15,385 nucleotides of DNA, taken from the NCBI GenBank assembly GCA_003165455.1, contig PLUJ01000226.1, positions 1-15,385 of the forward strand. The letters run 5' to 3'. This stretch comes from Acidobacteriaceae bacterium (lineage in GTDB: Bacteria > Acidobacteriota > Terriglobia > Terriglobales > Acidobacteriaceae). The position numbers and the translations under genes are program-made. Of the stretch, positions 8,038-14,046 are shown in pieces; position 1 is the stretch's first letter, and each line of letters starts with the position of its first letter. Under the pieces are notes generated by a model. The model was not told the DNA's origin and did not search any database. It was given only the letters and a program-made list of their open reading frames with translations.

Positions 8038-9195
8038 ATGGATAGCTTCGACAAATTCGTGGGTAGCCGTTTTCGGAGAATGACTGAAACGACCGGGCAC
8101 CCCGAGCCCAATGTTCTTACGGCTTTCACCGAACAGTTGCTCGGAGAGCGTGAGCGGCGATCCGTGATCGACCACCTCGCCTTCTGTGCGGATTGCAGAG
8201 AAGTTGTCGTGCTGGCGATGCCTGATCCGGAGATACAAAGTCTTTCAACTTCTGTAGGCAAAGCTGGCACGGTCGGGGCTGGTTGGCTTCATTGGCCATC
8301 GGTTCGCTGGGCAGCTCTGGCGGCAGCACTGCTCGTCGTTACCACCGTCGGAATTCAATACGGCCGTCATTCCTTGCACCGTGATCGGATTTCGCCCTTG
8401 GCGGAAACGATTGCCCCAGCGCAGGGTACGTTACCTCAAGAATCGCCGGTCCAGCCATCGACTGCGATGAAGGCGCAGTCGTCGCTGCCACAGTCGGTGA
8501 GGGGTCAGTCTAGTGATGTCGTTGCCAGTGCGCCAACCCACCAACAGCTTCGGCGGCATTTTCCATTACGCGAAACTCCGAAACCGACGACGGTCGTCGG
8601 CGACTCTTCATTGGTGGCTATGAACCACGCACAGCCGAAACCGGGCAGCGAGGATAATTCTGACATTGTTAAGGCCAAAGCCCCAGTATCTTCGGTTGGG
8701 TCTGGGGTTGGGTCTGGTCCGCAAGTGTCCTCGCCCGCTCTTCCCCTGCAAACTTCTCCGAGCATGATGCTGCGGGCATCACCGCGCTGGACCGTTACGG
8801 CGGCTGGCAAGTTGCAGCGATCTTTTGATGGAGGCAACACTTGGGAGACGATTGAGCCGAAGGTTCTCGAGATTGGAGCCTCTGACCCCAGAGCCTCCAA
8901 CGCCAACTTAAATTCCGGTTCGGCAGGCTCATCGCAGAGTTCGAGTGCTACGTTCCGGACAGTGTCGGCCGTTGGGCCTGAAGTGTGGGCTGGCGGTTCG
9001 GCGGGAGCGCTCTACCATAGCGCCGATGGCGGGATTCACTGGGCTCGCGTGTCGCCTTCCGACGGCGAGGCCGTACTCACCAGCGACATCACGACTATCA
9101 AGTTCCCGGACCCCCAGCATGGGACAATCTCCACGGTGAATGCCGATCTCTGGTCCACATCCGACGCAGGACAGACGTGGAAGAAACAGCAGTAA
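8038..9195 (+). CDS. membrane-anchored zinc-finger anti-sigma factor with Ycf48/BNR-like C-terminal domain
   Basis: A 385-residue single-pass membrane protein. The N-terminal cytoplasmic part has the zinc-finger anti-sigma motif His46-x3-Cys50-x2-Cys53 (IDHLAFCADC). One transmembrane helix follows at about 90-108 (RWAALAAALLVVTTVGIQYG). A long Ser/Pro/Gln-rich linker (110-245) includes a duplicated VGSG. The outer C-terminal domain (about 246-385) has BNR/Ycf48-type signatures: LQRSFDGGNTWETIE, ALYHSADGGIHWARVS and LWSTSDAGQTWKKQ. Known anti-sigma factors of this type hold their sigma factor until a signal releases it; here the propeller-like outer domain may be the sensor, which is inference. 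It directly follows the sigma gene. The ATG is preceded by GGCGGAAG about 10 bases upstream. The internal ATG at 8080 is less likely because its GGAG is too close. Confidence 0.85.
   Translation: MDSFDKFVGSRFRRMTETTGHPEPNVLTAFTEQLLGERERRSVIDHLAFCADCREVVVLAMPDPEIQSLSTSVGKAGTVGAGWLHWPSVRWAALAAALLVVTTVGIQYGRHSLHRDRISPLAETIAPAQGTLPQESPVQPSTAMKAQSSLPQSVRGQSSDVVASAPTHQQLRRHFPLRETPKPTTVVGDSSLVAMNHAQPKPGSEDNSDIVKAKAPVSSVGSGVGSGPQVSSPALPLQTSPSMMLRASPRWTVTAAGKLQRSFDGGNTWETIEPKVLEIGASDPRASNANLNSGSAGSSQSSSATFRTVSAVGPEVWAGGSAGALYHSADGGIHWARVSPSDGEAVLTSDITTIKFPDPQHGTISTVNADLWSTSDAGQTWKKQQ
8694..8717 (+). repeat. perfect 12-base tandem duplication
   Basis: GGTTGGGTCTGG occurs twice back to back at 8694-8705 and 8706-8717. 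In frame it encodes VGSG twice (residues 220-227) within the low-complexity linker of the anti-sigma protein. It looks like a recent slippage duplication that changes linker length by four residues. Confidence 0.8.
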
Positions 9196-9293
9196 TTACG
9201 CGGCTTTCCGTGATTACCATAGTGACGTTTACAAGAAAAACGGCAAATCCTACTATCCAGAAGTGGTTTGGCAGTTCTGGGGGAGGGCTGCCG

Positions 9294-9331
9294 AGGCGTC
9301 TTGGACTGAATAGTCCGAGGCGCTTTTTTTT
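9294..9331 (+). terminator. rho-independent terminator of the sigma/anti-sigma unit
   Basis: An 11-base stem, GCGTCTTGGAC (9296-9306) with GTCCGAGGCGC (9313-9323), pairs fully with two G-U wobbles around a 6-base loop TGAATA, and is followed by eight T residues (9324-9331). It lies about 100 bases after the anti-sigma stop. A second small hairpin (GGCAG 9270-9274 with CTGCC 9288-9292) sits just before it. Confidence 0.88.
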
Positions 9332-9581
9332 GTCGGCTGAATCGGATTTGACCTGAAGGTGAACGATTTGTTTTTGCGATCCGATTGGAGTCCCTTCCCA
9401 TCGCATATCCCGTGACCAGCCGTTTTGCGACTTCCGCACACCGACCGGCATCAAAGTGAAGTGAGATAATACATAAGCCCAATTGGGTGAGCACTTATTC
9501 TGATTTAGATCGCCGGAACCGGCACGATAGCTCGATGGAGCGTCCGCCGACAGCGCGGCGTTACGACGAGGAGAAAAGCAA
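9332..9581 (+). other. intergenic region carrying the thioredoxin promoter and leader
   Basis: Together with the 3' part of the previous unit, the gap 9196-9581 is 386 bases without a gene. After the terminator I see no credible reading frame and no well-spaced consensus promoter. GATAAT-like sequence occurs near 9464-9469 (GTGAGATAATACATAAG), which could be a -10 box but lacks a matching -35. GAGGAG at about 9568-9573 is the thioredoxin ribosome binding site. Confidence 0.4.
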
Positions 9582-9914
9582 ATGGCAGGAAATGGAATTG
9601 TCGAAGTTACTGACGCTAACTTCGACCAGGATGTTTTGAAATCGGATACGCCCGTACTGGTGGACTTTTGGGCAACATGGTGTGGCCCTTGCCGCGCCCT
9701 CGCCCCGATTGTGGATGAGCTGGCCAAGGACTATCAGGGCAAGCTGAAAGTCGGCAAGATGGATGTCGACGCCAACAGCTCTACGCCGATGCGCTACAAA
9801 GTCACCGGTATTCCCACGTTGCTGATCTTCAAAGGCGGACAAGTGGTTGAGCAACTTGTGGGCTATCGGCCGAAAGATGCGCTCGCGCAAGCAATCGACA
9901 AGCACGTCGGGTAA
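9582..9914 (+). CDS. trxA: thioredoxin
   Basis: A 110-residue classical cytoplasmic thioredoxin with no signal peptide. The active site WCGPC has Cys34 and Cys37, preceded by the buried Asp28 in VDFWATW; the cis-proline is Pro78 in GIPTL, and GGQVVEQLVG matches the conserved glycine turn. Length equals the usual 105-110 residues. It reduces disulfides in client enzymes using thioredoxin reductase; in this neighbourhood, methionine sulfoxide reductases are common clients, but MsrA and MsrB encoded nearby appear to be exported and so would need another route. GAGGAG about 8 bases before the ATG supports the start. It appears to be a single-gene unit, between two terminators. Confidence 0.96.
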   Translation: MAGNGIVEVTDANFDQDVLKSDTPVLVDFWATWCGPCRALAPIVDELAKDYQGKLKVGKMDVDANSSTPMRYKVTGIPTLLIFKGGQVVEQLVGYRPKDALAQAIDKHVG

Positions 9915-9936
9915 GCACTTTCCAATAACTGATAAC

Positions 9937-9972
9937 AAACGCACGCTGACTCGAATGAGTAGCGTGCGTTTT
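9937..9972 (+). terminator. terminator after trxA, possibly bidirectional
   Basis: AAACGCACGCT (9937-9947) pairs perfectly with AGCGTGCGTTT (9961-9971), and ACTC/GAGT can extend the stem inside. A T-run follows on the plus strand. The flanking A-run gives a short T-run on the other strand, so it may also serve the converging DUF3224 gene. Confidence 0.85.
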
Positions 9973-10006
9973 ATCTTCATACCCTAAAATTGGGAGGACG
10001 ATTGCC

Positions 10007-10528
10007 TCACGGTGTTTCCGGCAGAGCATACTCGAAATCGTAAGAGTGCTTTCCGGCGTCGATCTTTATGGAAAATGTTCCTGTAATTCCGGTGAGCTGG
10101 CCCGTGCCGGAATCGGGCACAACCGTGACACTCAATTGCGGTCTGCCTCGTGTCATCGTCCCACTATGTTGCAGAACGAAACTGCCCGCGTGACCCTTCA
10201 GCGTGCCCGTGACCCGCTCCATCGCGACGTATCCCCCGGAACCCTTGACCACGGTGGGCGCCGAGGAAAGCATGTATCCCTTGCTGGTTCCTTCCAGATC
10301 GCCGTGAAACTGCTTGTCGATCGACATTCTTCCCAATGTCGCATCGGCGCCATCCTCGGCCGCTTGTGGGGTCAGCTTCACTTCAAACGTCCCACTTGCA
10401 TGACCCGTCATAACCTTCTCCTTCGCGGGGGGCGCCTGCGACGCTGCCTGGTTTTGTACGCCTTCGTAAGCTGCCAGCGCCAACATTAGGCAACTTGTGG
10501 CGAGCAATCGAACTCGGAAGCGACTCAT
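10007..10528 (-). CDS. exported DUF3224 family protein
   Basis: About 173 residues from the preferred ATG at 10528. The mature part matches the DUF3224 pattern I know: ASGTFEVKLTPQAAEDGAD, GRMSIDKQFHGDLEGTSKG, GYVAMERVTGTLKGHAGSF, VLQHSGTMTRGRPQLSVTVV and PDSGTGQLTGITGTFSIKID, ending YDFEYALPETP. The family is a small beta-barrel of unknown biochemical role. The N-terminus RFRVRLLATSCLMLALAAYE looks like a signal peptide, which many cytoplasmic DUF3224 proteins lack. The frame stays open to 10615, but that longer version would overlap the end of lexA and bury the signal peptide behind 29 unrelated residues; GGGA lies just before ATG 10528. An ATG at 10537 is also possible. It lies 64 bases downstream of lexA and may be co-transcribed with it. 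Confidence 0.82.
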   Translation of the reverse strand: MSRFRVRLLATSCLMLALAAYEGVQNQAASQAPPAKEKVMTGHASGTFEVKLTPQAAEDGADATLGRMSIDKQFHGDLEGTSKGYMLSSAPTVVKGSGGYVAMERVTGTLKGHAGSFVLQHSGTMTRGRPQLSVTVVPDSGTGQLTGITGTFSIKIDAGKHSYDFEYALPETP

Positions 10529-10592
10529 GATTCCCATTTCAATGCCTGTCTTCGCTGTCGTGTGACTTAGAAGTTGGTATTCGGAACGTTCT

Positions 10593-11213
10593 TCAGTACT
10601 TCCTGAGCACCCCAATCACCCGCCCCTGCACTTCCACCGACGCCGCCGGAACAAGAATGGGCTTCATGGTCGCGTTTGAGGGCTGCAGCCTGATGTTGTC
10701 GCCTTCCCGGTAGAAACGCTTCAAGGTTGCGTCGCTCTGGTCAACGAGTGCGACCACGATGTCTCCGTTGTGCGCGGTTTTCAGCTTCTCTACCAGCACG
10801 TAATCGCCGTCGAGGATAGCCTCATCCTGCATGGAATCGCCGCGTACCTCGAGAACGAATACTTCCTTCGAGCGGACGAAGTCGGCAAGGGAGATCGTCT
10901 CGTTGGTTTGCATGGCTTCGATCGGCTGGCCGGCTGCGATGCGCCCGAGTAAGGGCAGCACGAGACCAGTATTCACGCTCATAGCCTGCTTAAGCCGCCC
11001 TTTGGGGGGCAGCAGATCTATCGACCGGCTGCGGTTGTAGTCGCGCGTGAGCAATCCCTTTTTTTCCAGGTTCGTGATGTGCTTATGCACGGTGGCTAGA
11101 GACGTCAATTCAAGTCCCGTGCCGATTTCCTCGAAAGACGGAGAATAACCGTGCTCCGCCACAAATCGGGAGATGAAGTCATAGACTTCGCGTTGCCTTC
11201 GCGTGATCGCCAT
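10593..11213 (-). CDS. lexA: LexA SOS repressor
   Basis: A 206-residue LexA, repressor of the SOS response and self-cleaving when RecA is activated by DNA damage. The N-terminal winged helix (1-68) begins MAITRRQREVYDFISRFVAE and includes the recognition region SLATVHKHITNLEKKGLL. The cleavage site is Ala94-Gly95 in GRIAAGQP. The catalytic Ser127 (GDSMQDEA) and Lys165 (ATLKRFY) are in place, and the C-terminus VQGRVIGVLRKY is typical. The frame is open to 11372, but the extra 53 residues match nothing in LexA and would remove the promoter, so ATG 11213 is chosen. A TTGACA -35 box and a direct repeat lie just upstream. The closest downstream neighbour is the DUF3224 gene. Confidence 0.95.
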   Translation of the reverse strand: MAITRRQREVYDFISRFVAEHGYSPSFEEIGTGLELTSLATVHKHITNLEKKGLLTRDYNRSRSIDLLPPKGRLKQAMSVNTGLVLPLLGRIAAGQPIEAMQTNETISLADFVRSKEVFVLEVRGDSMQDEAILDGDYVLVEKLKTAHNGDIVVALVDQSDATLKRFYREGDNIRLQPSNATMKPILVPAASVEVQGRVIGVLRKY

Positions 11214-11225
11214 GCCGCCATTGTT

Positions 11226-11242
11226 GGCGAATATAAGGCGAA
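11226..11242. promoter_or_regulatory. direct repeat, candidate LexA operator
   Basis: GGCGAATATAAGGCGAA consists of two perfect GGCGAA units with an 11-base period (minus strand: TTCGCC, 5 bases, TTCGCC). It fills the spacer of the lexA promoter, where a repressor would block RNA polymerase. Direct-repeat operators with an 11-base period (GTTC-N7-GTTC) are known for alphaproteobacterial LexA, and this site can be read as TTTC-N7-ATTC. Binding by this LexA is an inference. Confidence 0.45.
11232..11237 (+). promoter_or_regulatory. possible plus-strand -10 box (TATAAG)
   Basis: TATAAG matches five of six consensus bases and lies inside the direct repeat. It would drive a plus-strand transcript through the small reading frame at 11290. 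No good -35 box is present upstream, so this is tentative. Confidence 0.25.
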
Positions 11243-11289
11243 ATGTCAAGCGGAAAACGATTGTACGCTGAGGGCAGTTGGAAAAGGGA

Positions 11290-11391
11290 GTGGAAAATAT
11301 CGAGAGCGTCGCCGGCTCAAAAGGCGGTGCTAAGAAATCCGGGTCCCGCAAATCAGAAGGAGTGTTAGACAAGGTGAAGAAACTGGCCTAA
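11290..11391 (+). CDS. candidate 33-residue basic small protein divergent from lexA
   Basis: A short frame from GTG 11290 (or TTG 11278, same frame; a stop lies at 11269) to TAA 11391. The product starts VENIESVAGSKGG, continues AKKSGSRKSEG and ends VLDKVKKLA. It has seven Lys and one Arg against four acidic residues, a Gly/Ser/Lys-rich middle, and a possible short amphipathic helix at the end. I recognise no family. Support for it being expressed: a strong intrinsic terminator starts 21 bases after the stop, on the plus strand, where no other gene is upstream. Weak points: no ATG, and the purine-rich AAAAGGGA is too close to the GTG to be an ideal ribosome binding site. If it is not translated, the region may still encode a small RNA. 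Confidence 0.4.
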   Translation: MENIESVAGSKGGAKKSGSRKSEGVLDKVKKLA

Positions 11392-11411
11392 CGACCTAAA
11401 TTCTTATCAAC

Positions 11412-11457
11412 ATGGGCGTGACGCTGGTCTACGAGGCGCACGCCCGTTTTTTGTTTT
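11412..11457 (+). terminator. rho-independent terminator between lexA and msrA
   Basis: GGGCGTG (11414-11420) pairs with CACGCCC (11439-11445); CGC (11422-11424) and GCG (11436-11438) extend the stem past one bulged A, and an outer A-T and G-U pair can add to it. TTTTTTGTTTT follows. The T-run is on the plus strand, so it cannot end lexA; it must serve a plus-strand transcript starting in 11214-11400. Confidence 0.85.
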
Positions 11458-11567
11458 AGTTCGAAAAGCACCCAGATCCTGCCCTGCAAAGACATCCGAA
11501 ACTTCCTCGAGACTCGTAACTCTAATAGAAGTACGGTATGGCAAGATAGAGTCGTAGGAGGATCGGC

Positions 11568-12236
11568 ATGGCGAAGGCTTCAACGCGTTTAGTAGCAATG
11601 ATGTTTACAGTTCTGGCGGCTGCGGTGGCGTGCCGCGCGGGCAGTGGTACGGCGGTACCGCCTCCCTCGGCGGATGAGACGGCGGCAAGCGCTCCAGCAA
11701 AGGAGACTGCGGTAGTCGCAGGGGGATGTTTCTGGGGCGTCCAGGCGGTGTTTCAGCATGTGAAGGGCGTGATCAGTGCAACTTCGGGCTACGCGGGCGG
11801 TTCAGTAAAGAATCCAGACTACGAAACAGTCAGCAGCGGCCAAACGGGCCACGCGGAATCGGTCCAAGTTGTTTATGATCCGTCCAAAGTGACGTATGGG
11901 CAGTTGTTGCGGGTGTTTTTCTCGGTCGCTCTCGACCCCACGGAAGTGAACCGGCAGGGACCGGATTCTGGCACGCAGTATCGTTCAGTGATCTTTTTTG
12001 GCAACGATGAGCAGAAGCGAATTGCCGAGGCGTATATTGCGCAGTTGGACGCTGCGAAAATCTTCCGCAAGCCAATCGCCACGCAGGTAGTGCCGCTGAA
12101 GGCGTTCTATATGGCGGAAAGCTATCACCAGAATTATGCGACCTTGCATCCGGATAACCCCTACATCGTTTATAACGATGCGCCGAAGGTTGCGAGCTTG
12201 CGCAAGGAGTTTCCAGACCTTTATAGCGGAAAGTGA
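11568..12236 (+). CDS. msrA: peptide-methionine (S)-S-oxide reductase MsrA, exported
   Basis: A 222-residue MsrA that reduces the S form of methionine sulfoxide in proteins. The catalytic motif GGCFWG has nucleophile Cys54; other family marks are GVISATSGYAGG, YETVSSGQTGHAESVQVVYD, DPTEVNRQGPDSGTQYRS and AESYHQNYA. The N-terminus (RLVAMMFTVLAAAVACRAG) is a signal sequence, with Cys22 as a possible lipid-attachment site, although the lipobox AVAC is not ideal. Apart from Cys22 and Cys54 there is no other cysteine, so the usual C-terminal resolving cysteines are absent and a direct or partner-assisted reduction is expected. AGGAGG at 11556-11561 fixes the start. msrB follows after 71 bases. Upstream, 11458-11567 should hold the promoter, but I found no well-spaced boxes. 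Confidence 0.93.
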   Translation: MAKASTRLVAMMFTVLAAAVACRAGSGTAVPPPSADETAASAPAKETAVVAGGCFWGVQAVFQHVKGVISATSGYAGGSVKNPDYETVSSGQTGHAESVQVVYDPSKVTYGQLLRVFFSVALDPTEVNRQGPDSGTQYRSVIFFGNDEQKRIAEAYIAQLDAAKIFRKPIATQVVPLKAFYMAESYHQNYATLHPDNPYIVYNDAPKVASLRKEFPDLYSGK

Positions 12237-12307
12237 TGCGGTTCTGAGGTTTGCGCGAGTTTTTCGGGGAACCTGGAAAGTAAGTTCAGAACTAGTTTGG
12301 AGGAAAT

Positions 12308-12904
12308 ATGTTTGAATCAGACGGCAACGAGGGTGAAGTAAATTTGGGACGGCGATTGTTTATATCGGGAGTGGGCGCGGCGGTGGGAGGAGCGGCATTA
12401 TTTTCGCTGCGACGGCCTTCGATGGTGGTGGAAGCGGCGAAGATGCTGCCGGCGGAAGTGACGGTGGTGCAATTCACCGATGCGGGCAAGCGGCTCGCCT
12501 CGGTCAAAATTGCGCGTGTGGTGAAGTCGGACGACGAGTGGAAGAAACAGTTGGGATCCGGAGTGTATGAGATTACGCGGCGCGCGGATACGGAGATGCC
12601 ATTTAGCGGAAAGCTGCTAAATGTTCACGACAATGGCGTTTTCCGTTGTATCTGCTGTGACAACGCGCTTTTCAGTTCGTCGACTAAGTTCGATTCCGGA
12701 ACCGGCTGGCCAAGTTTCTGGGCGCCGATTGCGAAGGAGAATGTGCGAGAAATTTCCGACAGCAGCATCGGAATCGAGCGCACAGCAGTATCGTGCACCG
12801 AATGTGACGCACACCTCGGTCATGTGTTTAACGATGGTCCAAAACCAACTGGATTGCGCTATTGCATGAATTCCGCCTCCATGCGCTTTGCGAAGGCAGT
12901 GTAA
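12308..12904 (+). CDS. msrB: peptide-methionine (R)-S-oxide reductase MsrB, Tat-type signal
   Basis: A 198-residue MsrB for the R form of methionine sulfoxide. The catalytic domain (about 72-198) has the structural zinc cysteines Cys114/Cys117 (FRCICCD) and Cys163/Cys166 (VSCTECDAHLGHVF), GTGWPSFW, and the catalytic Cys186 in GLRYCMNSAS. The N-terminus has a twin-arginine-like stretch, LGRRLFISGVGAAVGGAALF, which suggests export in folded form through the Tat system, fitting a zinc enzyme. Cys116 is an extra cysteine next to the zinc site. GGAGG a few bases before the ATG supports the start. With msrA it covers both sulfoxide forms, apparently in the envelope, and the two genes are probably one operon. 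Confidence 0.93.
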   Translation: MFESDGNEGEVNLGRRLFISGVGAAVGGAALFSLRRPSMVVEAAKMLPAEVTVVQFTDAGKRLASVKIARVVKSDDEWKKQLGSGVYEITRRADTEMPFSGKLLNVHDNGVFRCICCDNALFSSSTKFDSGTGWPSFWAPIAKENVREISDSSIGIERTAVSCTECDAHLGHVFNDGPKPTGLRYCMNSASMRFAKAV

Positions 12905-12974
12905 GGCACGAACGATTAACACGATTGAAGCCATTCTTTTCTTGTTTCAAGCCGCGAAGGGGTGGTTAAGGGTT

Positions 12975-13136
12975 CTAGTGGTTGTTGCCGTCCTGGTCCG
13001 CCTCGCCGACGCTCTTGAGTGTCACGGTATCCGAAGGCTGCGAACTGCTCGGCTGCGACTGCGATTTGGCCGTGGACACGGGCTTTACGGTTTCATTCGA
13101 ATAGGTGGCATTTGCGCTGCTGACGGGATTGACCAT
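12975..13136 (-). CDS. small Ser/Thr/Pro-rich hypothetical protein
   Basis: From ATG 13136 it gives 53 residues: MVNPVSSANATYSNETVKPV, then a Ser/Gln-rich middle (SQSQPSSSQPSD), and DTVTLKSVGEADQDGNNH at the end. The pattern, a short disordered protein with a D-T-V-T-L motif and an acidic/His tail, is reminiscent of small acidobacterial proteins I have seen, but I know no function. The frame is open further up: GTG 13145 has AAGGA ten bases before it, and GTG 13232 overlaps the stop of the amidotransferase gene (GTGA, 13232-13229), giving 85 residues. The ATG is chosen because the sequence before it (IANIRVSGFRVLKRKI) differs in composition. It is the last gene of a minus-strand set and faces msrB across 70 bases. 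Confidence 0.5.
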   Translation of the reverse strand: MVNPVSSANATYSNETVKPVSTAKSQSQPSSSQPSDTVTLKSVGEADQDGNNH

Positions 13137-13228
13137 GAAATACACATCGGCAGAATCCTTAGAGGCTTTAGGGGATGCGATTATCTTTCGCTTAAGCACG
13201 CGAAACCCAGACACGCGAATGTTCGCGA

Positions 13229-14005
13229 TCACTCGAGCACGCTATCGTCCAGCTTTTTTCTACCCCAATCCGCCGCTGCCTGAACAAACGCCAAAACTAC
13301 AGGGTGCGGTTTTTGTTCAGTCGAGGAAAGCTGCGGCTGGAAAAGAGTGGCGATAAAGAAGCGGTGCGCGGGCGATTCAATGGCGCGAATCTCACCCTTC
13401 ATTCCACGGGCGACCACTGGGAATCCCGCCTCCATGGTCGCCCACTCGTATTCAGGATTAACTTCAAAATTACAGAAGAATTCTTCGGTGACAACTTCAA
13501 CCTTCTTTCCGTAAAACGATTGCAGATAGGACCCAGGCCGGAGACGAATTTCAGGCACAGTCCCAGACAACTTTGGAGCATCTCCCAATTTCCCCGGCAC
13601 GGCGCAGGCCACTGGATGGATGATGATGTTTTTGGATCCCGAATTATTTTCGGCGCTGTCGGCGTCTGTGATATCGAGTACGTTGCGCGCGAATTCAATG
13701 AGGGCATACTGAAAGCCTCCACAAGTTCCCAGGAACGGCCAGTCGCGGCGGCGGGCAAACTCAATGCCCTTAAGCATGCCATCAAAGCTTTTGTAGGGAC
13801 TTCCGGGCGAAGCCCAGAGGCCATCGAAACCCTCCAACATCGTTTCGGCGTCGGGGGTCGCGAGAGAGGATGTTGGAATCCACTCGGAGTGAACCGTGAA
13901 GTCTAGCTTTCGGGCCGCGTGCTGCAAAGAGTTGACAGTGGCGGGGTGAGAAGGAAAAGACGGATTGAAGTCGCCGAGAATTGCGATGCGAACCGCATTA
14001 CTCAC
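13229..14005 (-). CDS. CTP synthase-like class I glutamine amidotransferase domain protein
   Basis: A 258-residue stand-alone domain resembling the C-terminal glutaminase part of CTP synthase. It starts VRIAILGDFNPSFPSHPATV, with LWASPGSPYKSFDGMLKGIE (63-82) and the nucleophile elbow FLGTCGGFQYALIEFARNVL, Cys95 being the nucleophile. The family is known as CTP synthase C-terminal region-related (seleno)protein; here the position is a normal TGT cysteine codon, not TGA. The expected His and Glu of the catalytic triad (usually in F-H-P-E) are replaced: the motif reads LFQPQLSS, with Gln223 and Gln225. It may therefore not use glutamine in the standard way. The start is GTG 14005 with no clear ribosome binding site. 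The GIDE-domain gene lies 41 bases upstream on the same strand. Confidence 0.82.
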   Translation of the reverse strand: MSNAVRIAILGDFNPSFPSHPATVNSLQHAARKLDFTVHSEWIPTSSLATPDAETMLEGFDGLWASPGSPYKSFDGMLKGIEFARRRDWPFLGTCGGFQYALIEFARNVLDITDADSAENNSGSKNIIIHPVACAVPGKLGDAPKLSGTVPEIRLRPGSYLQSFYGKKVEVVTEEFFCNFEVNPEYEWATMEAGFPVVARGMKGEIRAIESPAHRFFIATLFQPQLSSTEQKPHPVVLAFVQAAADWGRKKLDDSVLE

Positions 14006-14046
14006 GCGAGCATTGTACTAGAGGTGCGGATGTCTGAGAGGTCAGG

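Larger units (their letters stand above)
11220..11249 (-). promoter_or_regulatory. candidate lexA promoter
   Basis: On the minus strand a perfect TTGACA (11249-11244) is followed after 18 bases by AACAAT (11225-11220, four of six matches to TATAAT). Only six bases separate the -10 hexamer from the ATG at 11213, so transcription would start at or very near the start codon and lexA mRNA might be leaderless or nearly so. Confidence 0.5.

Noticed and set aside
9098..9727. 209-codon minus-strand frame spanning the trxA start and the anti-sigma end
   Set aside because: It is antisense to thioredoxin and its leader and crosses a terminator. Its product has no recognisable domain.
10529..10615. 29-residue N-terminal extension of the DUF3224 protein
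   Set aside because: It would overlap the lexA coding end and place charged residues before a clear signal peptide. ATG 10528 has a better leader.
11214..11372. 53-residue N-terminal extension of LexA
   Set aside because: The extension is unlike any LexA, and it covers the TTGACA promoter and direct repeat. LexA proteins begin at the winged helix.
12241..12297. GTTCTGA and TCAGAAC inverted repeat in the msrA-msrB gap
   Set aside because: The seven-base arms are about 40 bases apart with no T-run and no known element. Chance pairing is likely.
13229..14005. Selenocysteine at the nucleophile of the amidotransferase-like protein
   Set aside because: Some relatives are selenoproteins, but the codon here is TGT (cysteine) and no in-frame TGA is present.
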